The notes beneath the pieces were generated by a model. It worked only from the letters and a program-made list of their open reading frames with translations, was not told the origin of the DNA and did no database searches. From an uncultured Clostridia bacterium (GTDB taxonomy: Bacteria > Bacillota > Clostridia > Christensenellales > UBA1242): a stretch of DNA of 64,000 nt. Position 1 is the first letter of the stretch. Each line of letters opens with the position of its first letter. The stretch covers positions 55,199 through 119,198 of the forward strand of contig CALVNR010000004.1 of assembly GCA_944349905.1 (NCBI GenBank), read 5' to 3'. Below, piece after piece: positions 33,322 through 42,198 of this stretch. The position numbers and the translations under genes were made by a program.

Positions 33322-34398
33322 TTATTTTTTAAAACTGCTATCTATAATTCCACCACCCAAGCAAATCCCGTTTTTATCATACAAAACGACAAATTGTCCT
33401 GGTGTAATAGCTCTTTGTCTTTCTTTAAAATTTACTTTAATTTTTTTGTCTTCCAAAATTTCTACTTCAACTTCTTGGTCTGGTTGACGGTATCTAAATT
33501 TTGCAAAACATTGAAATTTGTTTGTATCAGGCTTTTTAGGAATCCAATTCATTTCATGTGCATATAATCCATCTGAGAATAACAAATCGTCTTCGCCTTG
33601 GCTTACTATTAATTTATTGTTTTTCAAATCTTTGTCAAGAACAAACCATCTTTGGCCATTACCACCAGCTAGTCCTCCAATATTTAAGCCTCGGCGTTGT
33701 CCTAATGTATAATACATAAGTCCATCATGATGCCCTACGACATTTCCTTGTAAATCAACTATTTCACCAGGTTGCGCAGGAAGAAACTCTTTTAAAAATT
33801 TCTTAAAATTTCTCTCTCCAATAAAACATATACCAGTGGAATCTTTTTTTTCAGCAGTAGACAAACCGAGTTTTTTTGCTATTTCTCTTACTTTTGGTTT
33901 TTCAATATTAGCAAGTGGAAATAAAACTTTTGATAATTGAAATTGATTTAATTGATTTAAAAAATAAGATTGGTCTTTATTCAAATCATCTGCTTTTGCT
34001 AGATAAAATAATCCGTCTTTTTCAATTTTTTTTGCGTAATGTCCAGTAGCAATCATATCAGCACCAAGTGCTAATGCTTTTTCCAAAAAAGGACCAAATT
34101 TAATTTCTCTATTACAAAGAACATCTGGGTTTGGAGTTCTTCCTGCTTTATATTCAGACAAAAAATATTTAAATACTCTATCGTAATATTCTTTTGCATA
34201 ATTAACAGAAAAATAAGGTATTCCCAATTTGTTACATACTCTTTTTACATCTTCAAAATCTTCTTCTGCTGTGCAAGCGCTGTCTTTTTCTTCCCAATTA
34301 ATCATAAAAAGACCAATGACATCATGCCCTTGTTCTTTTAGCAAATATGCAGCAACTGAGGAATCAACGCCCCCACTTATACCAACAACAACTCTCAT
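33322..34398 (-). CDS. mnmA: tRNA-specific 2-thiouridylase MnmA
   Basis: The 358-residue enzyme thiolates U34 of tRNA-Lys, -Glu and -Gln. It has the PP-loop [15 protein letters not shown], the catalytic nucleophile cysteine in [13 protein letters not shown], the second active-site cysteine in [15 protein letters not shown], and a C-terminal beta domain. It overlaps the start region of the downstream-oriented zinc-ribbon gene's stop by four bases, so the two are cotranscribed. Confidence 0.96.
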   Translation of the reverse strand: MRVVVGISGGVDSSVAAYLLKEQGHDVIGLFMINWEEKDSACTAEEDFEDVKRVCNKLGIPYFSVNYAKEYYDRVFKYFLSEYKAGRTPNPDVLCNREIKFGPFLEKALALGADMIATGHYAKKIEKDGLFYLAKADDLNKDQSYFLNQLNQFQLSKVLFPLANIEKPKVREIAKKLGLSTAEKKDSTGICFIGERNFKKFLKEFLPAQPGEIVDLQGNVVGHHDGLMYYTLGQRRGLNIGGLAGGNGQRWFVLDKDLKNNKLIVSQGEDDLLFSDGLYAHEMNWIPKKPDTNKFQCFAKFRYRQPDQEVEVEILEDKKIKVNFKERQRAITPGQFVVLYDKNGICLGGGIIDSSFKK

Positions 34399-34904
34399 TT
34401 TTCTCTTTCATCCTTTAACATAAATTCATCATTTTGTAAATCTATTGCAATAGGCACTTTAAATTTTTTAAATGCGACCATAAAAATATCCCAAATCCAA
34501 GCTAACATAATAAAACCAGAAATTGTAGACAAAGCACCAAGCAAAGTTTGGCTGTATGCAAAAATTTGAGCATTAAATACAACAAGAAAAATGTCTAAAA
34601 TAAAATTTATAAGTAACATTGATGCTCTTAAATATCTTCCTACATAAAAGCAATGACCACCAAAAATGCCAGTAAAAATTGTAAGACATAGAAGTTTAAC
34701 ATAACTAACATCACTAGGCAAAGAAGCAGTATAAATAATAAAATCTTTTTCGCCTCTTTTTTTCAAACTCTTCGCGTCTTTATTGGTAGCAATATTTAGC
34801 CTTGAAAAAATAAGTCCACAATCATTGCAAACTTCTGCTGATTGTGCAACTTTTATTCCACACCTAGGGCATATTTTCTTTTTTTCAAAATCACCTTTTC
34901 TCAT
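34395..34904 (-). CDS. Zinc-ribbon plus TM2-domain membrane protein
   Basis: The frame reads back to a GTG at 34922, but that codon is next to the promoter -10 box, so the ATG at 34904 (MRKGDFEKK) is preferred. Residues 12-31 hold a zinc ribbon (CPRCG and CNDCG). From about residue 65 two or three membrane helices contain the TM2 pattern [10 protein letters not shown]. The protein is about 169 residues, has no ribosome-binding site, and its mRNA is predicted to start two or three bases before the ATG. TM2 proteins have no general known role. Confidence 0.7.
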   Translation of the reverse strand: MRKGDFEKKKICPRCGIKVAQSAEVCNDCGLIFSRLNIATNKDAKSLKKRGEKDFIIYTASLPSDVSYVKLLCLTIFTGIFGGHCFYVGRYLRASMLLINFILDIFLVVFNAQIFAYSQTLLGALSTISGFIMLAWIWDIFMVAFKKFKVPIAIDLQNDEFMLKDEREK

Positions 34905-34912
34905 CAATGATG

Positions 34913-34942
34913 ATTTTAACACTAATTAATAAATATTGTCAA
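34913..34942 (-). promoter_or_regulatory. Promoter predicting a near-leaderless transcript
   Basis: TTGACA (34937-34942) and TAAAAT (34913-34918) are 18 bases apart. The start point falls near 34906, next to the ATG at 34904. Confidence 0.65.
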
Positions 34943-34953
34943 GCATTGTAAAA

Positions 34954-36327
34954 TTAATTTATAGTTTGTTTGCATTTATTAAAATAAACAAAACTTGCTT
35001 TATCACTTGCATTGCTTTTTAATATATCTTCAAAAATCAATTGTGCTCTTGATAATTGTCCTTGATTAAAAAATATTATTGCTTTTTCAAAAATTTGTTT
35101 GTTGTTGTCAAGTAGTTCTCTTTTTCTTCTGCCAAATATTTCAATGCTTTCAAATAATTGTATATTGTCATTAAAGTTTAAGTTGCCAATATATCTATAT
35201 TTCAAAAAATAATTTGCTGGAAGATGGTTTAAAATGTTTTGTGTAAAAATTAATTTGCAGTTTAACAATTTGCCAAAATCTACAATTTTTTCATTAAACA
35301 TTTTGTTGTTATCTTCTACTTTTATTTTTCCATTTGTTCCTTTCACCATGCCTATTTCTAAAAAATCAACCGATATAAACACTTCAATATTTATATCTTT
35401 CAAATGTTTGGTTTTAATTTTTATTGCTCTATAAATTGCATGGGCACAATCTAATCCCTCTTCACTTTTAAAAAATATACCAAACAAAACGTTTTTTGAT
35501 GAGTCGTCACAATATCCACCAAATTTTTTTATAAGTGGATTGATTATGTTTAGGTATAAGTCAAGCAATTTGTAATTGTTTGTTATAGACGATGTATTAC
35601 CCTTTTCAATTAATTGACAAGTTAATAAGCAAACTTTGTTGTTTATTGTTTCTCCTTGATTCAACTTTAAAATTTTTTCTTCTGCAAGGTTTTTTTGAAA
35701 AATTTTTGGAGTGTCTTTTGTAGAATAAACGATATCGTTGCTTAAATTTAAATTTTTATAATTGTTGTTTATTTTAAGTAAAGAATGCCCTATTTGTGAA
35801 AATTGCTTTCCACCACCTATATTGAATTTTTTATCTTTTATCTTTCCATCGCCCAATCTTTCAAGAAGTTTTTCCATACGAAAAATAGGTTTTGTAACAA
35901 AAATGTAGACTATAAAAAGTACTAAAATATATATAATAGTCAATAAAATTGCCCACAAAAAAGTATTGTATTGGTTTTCTTTTGATATATTTAAAATATT
36001 TTTTACAGAATTTATTGTAGCATTGTCATATGAGTTGATAGAAGCAATGAAGAATAATAAAGCACCATATATTAGCGTGAAAGGCAATGTTGAAAAAAAT
36101 AGAACTTTGTTTATTGATAAAGTTTGCAAAAATCTAAAATAAAGTATCAAACCAAACAAAACAGAAAACACTATCAAGGCTAATGTTATATAAGATAAAA
36201 CTGTAAAATTAAATAAAAAAGTTTTTCCATCAAATGCGATAGCTGATGTTATATTAGGAAAAAGAACTACCGAAGAAATTGATGTAATAGCAAATAATAT
36301 TAATATAATTTTTGTTGAAGTTTTCAT
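34954..36327 (-). CDS. Membrane protein with degenerate class III nucleotidyl cyclase domain
   Basis: Four membrane helices (about residues 7-29, 41-65, 76-96 and 122-147) are followed by a HAMP-like linker (VTKPIFRMEKLLERLGDG), a domain of about 150 residues with the secondary-structure order and sequence echoes of adenylate/guanylate cyclases (CLLTCQLIEKGN, then NVLFGIFF and AIYRAIKIKTKHL), and a TPR-like C-terminus (KAIIFFNQGQLSRAQLIFEDIL). Both metal-binding aspartates of class III cyclases are replaced, so catalysis is unlikely. It may serve as a sensor or scaffold. The family link is an inference from layout. Confidence 0.55.
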   Translation of the reverse strand: MKTSTKIILILFAITSISSVVLFPNITSAIAFDGKTFLFNFTVLSYITLALIVFSVLFGLILYFRFLQTLSINKVLFFSTLPFTLIYGALLFFIASINSYDNATINSVKNILNISKENQYNTFLWAILLTIIYILVLFIVYIFVTKPIFRMEKLLERLGDGKIKDKKFNIGGGKQFSQIGHSLLKINNNYKNLNLSNDIVYSTKDTPKIFQKNLAEEKILKLNQGETINNKVCLLTCQLIEKGNTSSITNNYKLLDLYLNIINPLIKKFGGYCDDSSKNVLFGIFFKSEEGLDCAHAIYRAIKIKTKHLKDINIEVFISVDFLEIGMVKGTNGKIKVEDNNKMFNEKIVDFGKLLNCKLIFTQNILNHLPANYFLKYRYIGNLNFNDNIQLFESIEIFGRRKRELLDNNKQIFEKAIIFFNQGQLSRAQLIFEDILKSNASDKASFVYFNKCKQTIN

Positions 36328-36430
36328 ACCTTTATTTTTTGCAAACTTTTTTAAAAATATGTAAATTCAAATCATTATAATTTAGAATAATTATTAAAAA
36401 AATGCACATTAAAATTAAAGGAGGATTTTT

Positions 36431-36883
36431 ATGCAAGAAAATAATAAAAACGAAGCACTTGAAAATTACTTAAACGGAGTATACCAAAATATTAAGACGG
36501 CGGTTCAATCAATTGAAGATTTGTTACCAAAAGTAACAGACAACAATTTAAAAAAAGAACTTGCATCTCAACAGGATTATTATATTGCACTACAAAAAGA
36601 ATGTGAAGTTTTTGCACAAAGCGAAAAAATTGAAAAAATTAAGGATAATAATTGGTTGGAAAAAGCAAAATTGTGGTCAAGTATAAACTTGTCTACCCTT
36701 ACAAACAAAACGACTAGACATTTAGCAGAGATGATGCTTTTTGGAACTTTTATGGGGTATATTACATGTATTAAAGATTTGTCTGACCATAAAAATATTT
36801 CAAATGAAATAGATGAAATTTTGACAAAACTTAAAGACTTTGAAAGAAAAAATATTGATTCACTTATTCCTTATTTGGTCTAA
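36431..36883 (+). CDS. Helical-bundle protein, unknown
   Basis: The 150-residue protein is predicted to be entirely helical, with heptad-like spacing in several segments (NIKTAVQSIEDLLPKV, EIDEILTKLKDFE), resembling a ferritin-like or DUF2383-type bundle without conserved metal ligands. A perfect AAGGAGG site precedes the ATG. Its 3' end overlaps the oppositely transcribed spoIVFB by 24 bases. Function is unknown. Confidence 0.6.
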   Translation: MQENNKNEALENYLNGVYQNIKTAVQSIEDLLPKVTDNNLKKELASQQDYYIALQKECEVFAQSEKIEKIKDNNWLEKAKLWSSINLSTLTNKTTRHLAEMMLFGTFMGYITCIKDLSDHKNISNEIDEILTKLKDFERKNIDSLIPYLV

Positions 36884-37723
36884 GACTTTTTCTATCGGTA
36901 ATGTTACAGGAAAAACAAGTGCTAATGAAAGCACTTTTTTTTCATCTAAAAAAATAATTTTTTCACCATTATCAACAGCAAATAATGTGAATTTTCCATT
37001 GTCAATTTTTTTTATAACTTTTAATAAAGGTGTTGTTTGATTTATAAACAATATTCTTACTTTTGAAAAATTTTTCGTTTTTTTGGTAAATGATGAAATC
37101 AATTTATATTTTGATTTTGTATTACCCTCAACTAATCCTAAAATCATAAAAATACCAGCAAGAACAAATGTTGGATTAAAATCATTGATACAAGATATTA
37201 TAAACAAAATAAAAAATATAGCAGAAAAAAATATGTTGAACATAATTAAAATCTTTACTATTTTTTTTCTATCAACATTTTGAGAAAACAAATTTAAAAA
37301 AATTCTTCCACCATCAAGAGGATAACATGGCAACAAATTGAATATTGCAAACAAAAAAGATTGGTTTACAATAGTACTAGTATAATTATAAATTTCAGGA
37401 AAAATCCACCACAACGAAGCCATTGCTATACCTAATATTATATTTATTAATGGTCCCGCAAGCGAAATATATATTTCATCTTTGCTATCAAAAGTTTTTT
37501 CTTTATAATTTAAAGAAGCGCCATAAGGTGTCAAAAAGAAATTGTCTAATTTATAGCCCAATCTTTTTGCCGTCCAAGCATGCGCAAATTCATGAATTAA
37601 AACTACAAAAACAAAAATAAAAAAGCTTTCAATTCCATTGCAAACAACTAGATATAAAAACAAAAGAAAAAAAGATGGATGTATGGGAAATTTTTTAAAA
37701 ATGTTTAAAACCCTATTGCCCAT
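36860..37723 (-). CDS. spoIVFB: Intramembrane metalloprotease SpoIVFB (site-2 protease family)
   Basis: The 287-residue protein has the zinc motif HEFAH at residues 44-48 and the partner motif NLLPCYPLDGGR with Asp at about residue 137, spaced as in Bacillus SpoIVFB. About six membrane helices are predicted and there is no PDZ domain. In Bacillus this protease removes the pro-sequence of sigma-K within the mother cell; a pro-sigma-K gene is present at 22241-22948. A small membrane protein overlaps its start. No spoIVFA is visible. Confidence 0.85.
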   Translation of the reverse strand: MGNRVLNIFKKFPIHPSFFLLFLYLVVCNGIESFFIFVFVVLIHEFAHAWTAKRLGYKLDNFFLTPYGASLNYKEKTFDSKDEIYISLAGPLINIILGIAMASLWWIFPEIYNYTSTIVNQSFLFAIFNLLPCYPLDGGRIFLNLFSQNVDRKKIVKILIMFNIFFSAIFFILFIISCINDFNPTFVLAGIFMILGLVEGNTKSKYKLISSFTKKTKNFSKVRILFINQTTPLLKVIKKIDNGKFTLFAVDNGEKIIFLDEKKVLSLALVFPVTLPIEKVLDQIRNK

Positions 37724-37854
37724 AATACCCCCAATACTATTTCAGCAACAAGGACAAAAAAAAGAAAAATATTAAAAATTATTCCTTTTGCAAAACGGTA
37801 TTTGACTTTGTTTTGATTGTATTTTTCTCCATATACTTTTATTTTTCTTTGCAT
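37705..37854 (-). CDS. 49-residue single-pass membrane protein overlapping spoIVFB
   Basis: The ATG at 37854 (MQRKIKVYGE) is preferred over an upstream TTG that overlaps the scpB terminator. The product has a basic N-terminus of about 24 residues and one membrane helix (residues 25-46). Its end overlaps the spoIVFB start by 19 bases, so the two are coupled, and the spoIVFB ribosome-binding site lies in this gene. The slot is that of spoIVFA in Bacillus, but there is no sequence resemblance that I can show. Confidence 0.5.
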   Translation of the reverse strand: MQRKIKVYGEKYNQNKVKYRFAKGIIFNIFLFFVLVAEIVLGVLWAIGF

Positions 37855-37889
37855 AAAACATAATATTAAATTTTTTATTAATTTATGCA

Positions 37890-37919
37890 AAAAAAAGAAG
37901 ACTCAATCTTCTTTTTTTA
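37890..37919 (-). terminator. Terminator after scpA-scpB
   Basis: AAGAAGA, a short loop and TCTTCTT followed by eight T on the minus strand. Confidence 0.82.
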
Positions 37920-37926
37920 TTTTAAA

Positions 37927-38613
37927 TTAAGCTATTGTGTCAGGAATTGAACTATCTGCTGTAATTTGTTCAACTTCTTCACCTTTCAAAAAGTCTGGCA
38001 ATTCTTCATTAAATTCAAGGTCTTCAACATTTCTAAATAATGTATCTTGCTTTTGCTCATCTTCTTCTTGTCTTATAGTTTTAATTCTTTCAAGCAAAGA
38101 TTCATAATCAGGCAAATCATTTATATCATTTAAATTAAATCTTTTTAAGAAGTTTTCAGTAGTTCCAAAAAGCAAAGGCTTTCCAACTGCATCTTTTCTT
38201 CCAACTACTTCAATCATATTTTGGTCAACTAAAATTTGAACTGCATAGTCTGAATTTACCCTTCTTATATCTTCAACTTCAAGTTTTGTAATTGGTTGTT
38301 TGTATGCAATAATTGCCAATGTTTCTAATGCTGCCCTTGTAAGAGATTTTTCTCTTATAGGATTTAAAACATCAGATATGTATTGAGCATAATTTGGGTT
38401 TGATGCAAGTTGAACTTTGTTTTTATATTCAATCAAATGAACACCCTTTTCATTACAAAGTTCTTTTTTTAATTCATCTATTGCTTTGTCAACTTCTTTT
38501 TGACTAACTTGCAATTTGTCTGCAATAAAAGACTTTTCAATTCCATCGCCAGCGACAAAAAGGACAGAATAAATTACATCTTTTAAATTATAAACAGTGT
38601 CAATTGTACTCAT
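37927..38613 (-). CDS. scpB: Segregation and condensation protein B
   Basis: The 228-residue winged-helix protein has the ScpB blocks AALETLAIIAYKQPITKLEVEDIRR (about residues 93-117) and VGRKDAVGKPLLFGTTENFL. The C-terminal 60 residues are an acidic extension. It bridges ScpA in the SMC complex. It starts two bases after scpA. Confidence 0.95.
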   Translation of the reverse strand: MSTIDTVYNLKDVIYSVLFVAGDGIEKSFIADKLQVSQKEVDKAIDELKKELCNEKGVHLIEYKNKVQLASNPNYAQYISDVLNPIREKSLTRAALETLAIIAYKQPITKLEVEDIRRVNSDYAVQILVDQNMIEVVGRKDAVGKPLLFGTTENFLKRFNLNDINDLPDYESLLERIKTIRQEEDEQKQDTLFRNVEDLEFNEELPDFLKGEEVEQITADSSIPDTIA

Positions 38614-38615
38614 AA

Positions 38616-39386
38616 TTAAACCTCATTTGAAATAATGTTTATTTGTTCAAAAATACCAGATTGTTCAACTCTTACAGTTTGAAGTTTCAATAATTCAAGC
38701 AAAGCCAAGAAAACATTTATCATTTCACTTTTTGTCATATCAGATGTATAAAGTTCTTCAAAAGGAAATCTTTTATGAACTCTTGCGTAAGAAGAAATTG
38801 AAACAATTTTTTCAGCCACAGTAAAGCGGTCTTTTACAATTTTTTTAGGTTCTTCCTTTTCCTTCCCCCTTGCCTCTGCTTTTGCAAGCAAATTTGCAAA
38901 TGCATCAAGCAATTTGTCTAATACCATGTCTTTTAAAACAATCTTGACTTTTTCAGTCTCTTTTCCAGGAGCACGATAAAGTTTGTTTATATCTTCAATT
39001 TCTTTCAATCTTTTGCCTGTTTCTTTAAATAATTCATATTCTTTCAACCTTTCAAGTAAAAGTGCTTCACTATCTTCTTCATCTATTACATCGTCTTGTT
39101 CAACAGGTAAAAGATGTTTTGATTTGATTTCTATCAAAGTTGCAGCTACTGTAATAAATTCGCTTGCCCTATCCATATTAATAGAATCTATATCTTGCAT
39201 GTATTGAAGATATTGCTCTGTAATATCAGCAAGTTTAACAGTCATAATATCCATTTTTGCGTCTTTAATTAAATGCAACAACAGGTCAAGTGGACCTTCA
39301 AAGTTTTCTAGTTTAAAACGATATTTGTCATCAACAAAACTCATTTGTTCTGTTGCTATTACTTCTTCATTTGCTATTTCTTCCAT
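38616..39386 (-). CDS. scpA: Segregation and condensation protein A
   Basis: The 256-residue kleisin has the N-terminal YRFKLENFEGPLDLLLHLI block that binds the SMC neck and a C-terminal winged helix (MINVFLALLELLKLQTVRVEQ) that binds the SMC head. It is upstream of scpB in one transcript from the promoter at 39479-39507. Its start has an upstream GGGG site. Confidence 0.95.
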   Translation of the reverse strand: MEEIANEEVIATEQMSFVDDKYRFKLENFEGPLDLLLHLIKDAKMDIMTVKLADITEQYLQYMQDIDSINMDRASEFITVAATLIEIKSKHLLPVEQDDVIDEEDSEALLLERLKEYELFKETGKRLKEIEDINKLYRAPGKETEKVKIVLKDMVLDKLLDAFANLLAKAEARGKEKEEPKKIVKDRFTVAEKIVSISSYARVHKRFPFEELYTSDMTKSEMINVFLALLELLKLQTVRVEQSGIFEQINIISNEV

Positions 39387-39478
39387 AAATTCCCCTTTAC
39401 AACGAGTTTTGCCTGCGACTTTTATTTTGTTTAAGCTAAAATCTTACAGTGGATTAAAAAGACCTTTCAAACAAATAA

Positions 39479-39507
39479 ATTATAATTTAATTGCACATAA
39501 AAATCAA
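39479..39507 (-). promoter_or_regulatory. Sigma-A promoter of scpA-scpB
   Basis: TTGATT (39502-39507) and TATAAT (39479-39484) are 17 bases apart. Confidence 0.7.
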
Positions 39508-39522
39508 GTAAATAATAAAATT

Positions 39523-40149
39523 TTATTTTATTACAGATACATTAACAGTAAAATTGTAATCTACAAAAACAAATGTTATAGTACCATTTTCTTTGACTGT
39601 CAATAAGTAATTAAAAGCAGTCTTCTTTATTGTAAGATTTTCATCTACGTTAATTATAATATTTGGATTTACAACTTTATTGCCAAAATCATCAACAAAT
39701 GATATAGAGAATTGACAAGTATCTTCATAAACAGTCAGTTCTTTATTTGTATAACTACAACCTATACTTGGCAATATTTCAAATTGGCAAGAAGAATATT
39801 TTGCAGTATAATAAAAATTACAAATAGATTTTGTGCCATTTTTAGTAGCTGTTATGGTTACAGCAGTAACACCAGGTTTAAGACCAATAATTTGATTGTT
39901 TGCAATTTGAGCAATAGATTCATCATATATTTTAAATTCAAGTTGAACATCTTGCTCAGAAGTCTTAACTGGAATATCAACCCAATTGTCAATATAACCT
40001 GTCATGTTTTCGCATGATACATAAAAATCAGAAGAACTTTCATTGCTTTTGTTAAACAAAGAAAAATAAATGACAACGGATATGATACTTGCCACAATTA
40101 AAATCAAACTTGTTATTAAAACTATAAGACTATTTTTCTTTGTCAACAA
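39523..40149 (-). CDS. Membrane-anchored protein with a Big2-like domain
   Basis: The 208-residue protein has one N-terminal membrane helix (residues 8-31) with no cleavage site, then an extracytoplasmic region. Residues 50-110 resemble a bacterial Ig-like group 2 domain (IAQIANNQIIGLKPGVTAVTITA), and a second beta-rich region follows. It starts with a TTG codon; a second TTG directly after fits the AAAGGTGA site better. It may be a cell-surface protein; the ligand is unknown. Confidence 0.6.
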   Translation of the reverse strand: MLTKKNSLIVLITSLILIVASIISVVIYFSLFNKSNESSSDFYVSCENMTGYIDNWVDIPVKTSEQDVQLEFKIYDESIAQIANNQIIGLKPGVTAVTITATKNGTKSICNFYYTAKYSSCQFEILPSIGCSYTNKELTVYEDTCQFSISFVDDFGNKVVNPNIIINVDENLTIKKTAFNYLLTVKENGTITFVFVDYNFTVNVSVIK

Positions 40150-40218
40150 CTCACCTTTATCTACAATATTTCTTATATAATAACAAAAAATGCCAAATTT
40201 ACAAAATTTTTTTACAAA

Positions 40219-40250
40219 TAAAAAAGAAACTTAAATAAGTTTCTTTCTTT
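40219..40250 (-). terminator. Terminator after dacF
   Basis: AAAGAAACTTA and TAAGTTTCTTT form an 11-base stem with a T run on the minus strand. Confidence 0.78.
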
Positions 40251-40271
40251 TAATATATATTATTTTAATTT

Positions 40272-41423
40272 TTACCATTTATTTGCAATTCTATCAAAAC
40301 AGTCTTTGACAGATAAACCTTCAATAGATTCATTTAAAATCAAATCAATTTCTTTTATAACATTTCCATCTTTTGACAAAATGGCTTTTCCTATTACATC
40401 ACCTTGTCTTGCAGGAGCAGATATTTTTTCTGGAATATCATACAAAACTTCTATATTTGCATTTTGTCCTTTTTTTGTTGTAACAGAAAAATCTTCTTTT
40501 GCAAAAATATCAATATTATCGCATTTTCCTTTGTTTACAGGTAGAGATTTTATTGCTTTTGTGCTATCTAACAAAACTCTATTTTCAAAATTTGCAAATC
40601 CATAATTAAAAAGTTTTGAACATTCATTAAATCTTGTTTGAGAATTTTTTGCACCTACAATAACAGAAATTAGTCTCATATTATTTCTTTTAGCTGTTGC
40701 ACTTAAACAACATCCTGCTTCATTTGTAGAACCAGTTTTACCACCATCACATCCATCATAATACTTAACCAATCTGTTTGTATTTACAAGTTCAGTTTTT
40801 CTACCTGATGGATGTATAAGCTCATCCATCCAAGTAGTTGAAAATTCATGGTACTTATCAAATTTTGAAACTTCTTTTAATACTATTGCACAATCTTTTG
40901 CGCAAGAATATTGTTCAGGTGCAGGAAGACCAGTACAATTTACATAATTTGTATCATTCATGCCAAGAGCTTTTGCTTTTTCATTCATTTTTACAACAAA
41001 ACTTTCTTCACTTCCGCTTATATGCTCAGCAAGAGCAACAGAAGCATCATTTGCGGATGCAATGATAACACTTTTAAGCATATCTTTTGCACTATAATCA
41101 ACATAAGGGTCTATAAACACTTGGCTTCCTCCCATTGATGAAGCATTTTCGGAAGTAGTAATTTTTGTTTCATCAGTCAAATTTCCATTTTCAAACTCTT
41201 CAAGTGTTAATAAAATAGTCATCATTTTAACCATACTTGCAACTGGCAAATGCTCGGTAGAATTTTTTTCATACAAAATTTGACCAGAAGCAAAATCAAC
41301 AAGACAAGATGATTTGCTGGTCAAGTCTATTGCATTATCTGCATAAACAGACATTTGCATACTAGCACAAAATGTTGTAGTAAGTATGCATATCAACATA
41401 CAAAATATAACAAATCTTTTCAT
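40272..41423 (-). CDS. dacF: D-alanyl-D-alanine carboxypeptidase (DacF-like penicillin-binding protein)
   Basis: The start is MKRFVIFC, after GGAGATATT; an ORF extension upstream lacks a site. A signal peptide (about residues 1-28) is followed by the active-site motifs SxxK (VASMVKMM), SxN (ASANDASVA) and KTG (GGKTGSTNEAG), the complete low-molecular-weight PBP set. A C-terminal beta domain closes the 383 residues. It trims peptidoglycan pentapeptides. The DacF assignment to spore cortex work is inferred from its spoIIM-like neighbour. Confidence 0.87.
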   Translation of the reverse strand: MKRFVIFCMLICILTTTFCASMQMSVYADNAIDLTSKSSCLVDFASGQILYEKNSTEHLPVASMVKMMTILLTLEEFENGNLTDETKITTSENASSMGGSQVFIDPYVDYSAKDMLKSVIIASANDASVALAEHISGSEESFVVKMNEKAKALGMNDTNYVNCTGLPAPEQYSCAKDCAIVLKEVSKFDKYHEFSTTWMDELIHPSGRKTELVNTNRLVKYYDGCDGGKTGSTNEAGCCLSATAKRNNMRLISVIVGAKNSQTRFNECSKLFNYGFANFENRVLLDSTKAIKSLPVNKGKCDNIDIFAKEDFSVTTKKGQNANIEVLYDIPEKISAPARQGDVIGKAILSKDGNVIKEIDLILNESIEGLSVKDCFDRIANKW

Positions 41424-41483
41424 AGAATATCTCCTTTTGATTTTTAGTTTTATCAAAAAAGATATTTCTATGCACTAAAATGA

Positions 41484-42095
41484 TTAAATTACTAAAATTA
41501 CATTTGCACTCAACAATAAAAGCAAAAGTGATTCAATAAGGCATACTAAAAATATTGATAAGAAAAAGAATAAAAACAATACTGACCTTTGTTTAGGCAA
41601 TCTATATCCCCCAAAATTGCAATAATCTTTTCTTGTTCTTAATATTAAAATATAAAATAAACATAAAATTAAGATTGCCAAAATATGGCAAGGAATAATT
41701 ATAAAAAGAGATAATATTACACCAGACAAACCATAAAGTATTATCATAAAACAAATATTTAATCCTAACAAATATGCTCTGTATGCTATAAGTAAAACAC
41801 CTATTGGAAACAGGTATTTACAAAAAGATAAAAGACAAAGCAAAGCAAATATAACAATTAAGGATAGTAACCTTGAAAAAAATGAACTTGTAATAATTTT
41901 AAAAGTTCCTTCTTTTAAAGCAAAACCAAAAATATTGTCAGGGCTAGAAGGTCCAGCAGTAATTGCAACAATAATTCCTATAATAAACATTGCCAATGAA
42001 AATGAAAATATAATTATTGTTTTTATTCTATTTTCTCTTAAACTTTCAAGCAAAAAATCTTTTACAAAGAAAAAGCGTCGTGAATTGTTTTTCAT
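41484..42095 (-). CDS. spoIIM: Stage II sporulation protein M-like membrane protein
   Basis: The 203-residue protein has about five membrane helices with the SpoIIM/DUF95 layout, including FLLESLRENRIKTIIIFSFSL at the N-terminus and GLNICFMIILYGLSGVILSLFIIIPCHILAI in the middle (shown in part: GLSGVILSLFIIIPCHILA). SpoIIM is part of the engulfment peptidoglycan machinery with SpoIID and SpoIIP. It lies 60 bases upstream of the carboxypeptidase gene in the same orientation. Divergent, so the call is moderate. Confidence 0.65.
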   Translation of the reverse strand: MKNNSRRFFFVKDFLLESLRENRIKTIIIFSFSLAMFIIGIIVAITAGPSSPDNIFGFALKEGTFKIITSSFFSRLLSLIVIFALLCLLSFCKYLFPIGVLLIAYRAYLLGLNICFMIILYGLSGVILSLFIIIPCHILAILILCLFYILILRTRKDYCNFGGYRLPKQRSVLFLFFFLSIFLVCLIESLLLLLLSANVILVI

Positions 42096-42132
42096 ACTTT
42101 AATTTATGACAAACAATAAAAAAAAGAACTGC

Positions 42133-42167
42133 AAAAAAATAATGCATTTAAATTAACGCATTATTTT
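42133..42167 (-). terminator. Terminator after ynbB
   Basis: AATGCGTTAATTTAAATGCATT with a following T run on the minus strand. Pairing is AATGC(G/A) type and slightly imperfect. Confidence 0.65.
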
Positions 42168-42198
42168 AATATAATCAATCAAACTTTTAGCCAATATT

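Noticed and set aside
37855-37890. TTG start extending the 49-residue membrane protein to 61 residues
   Set aside because: It overlaps the scpB terminator and has no ribosome-binding site.
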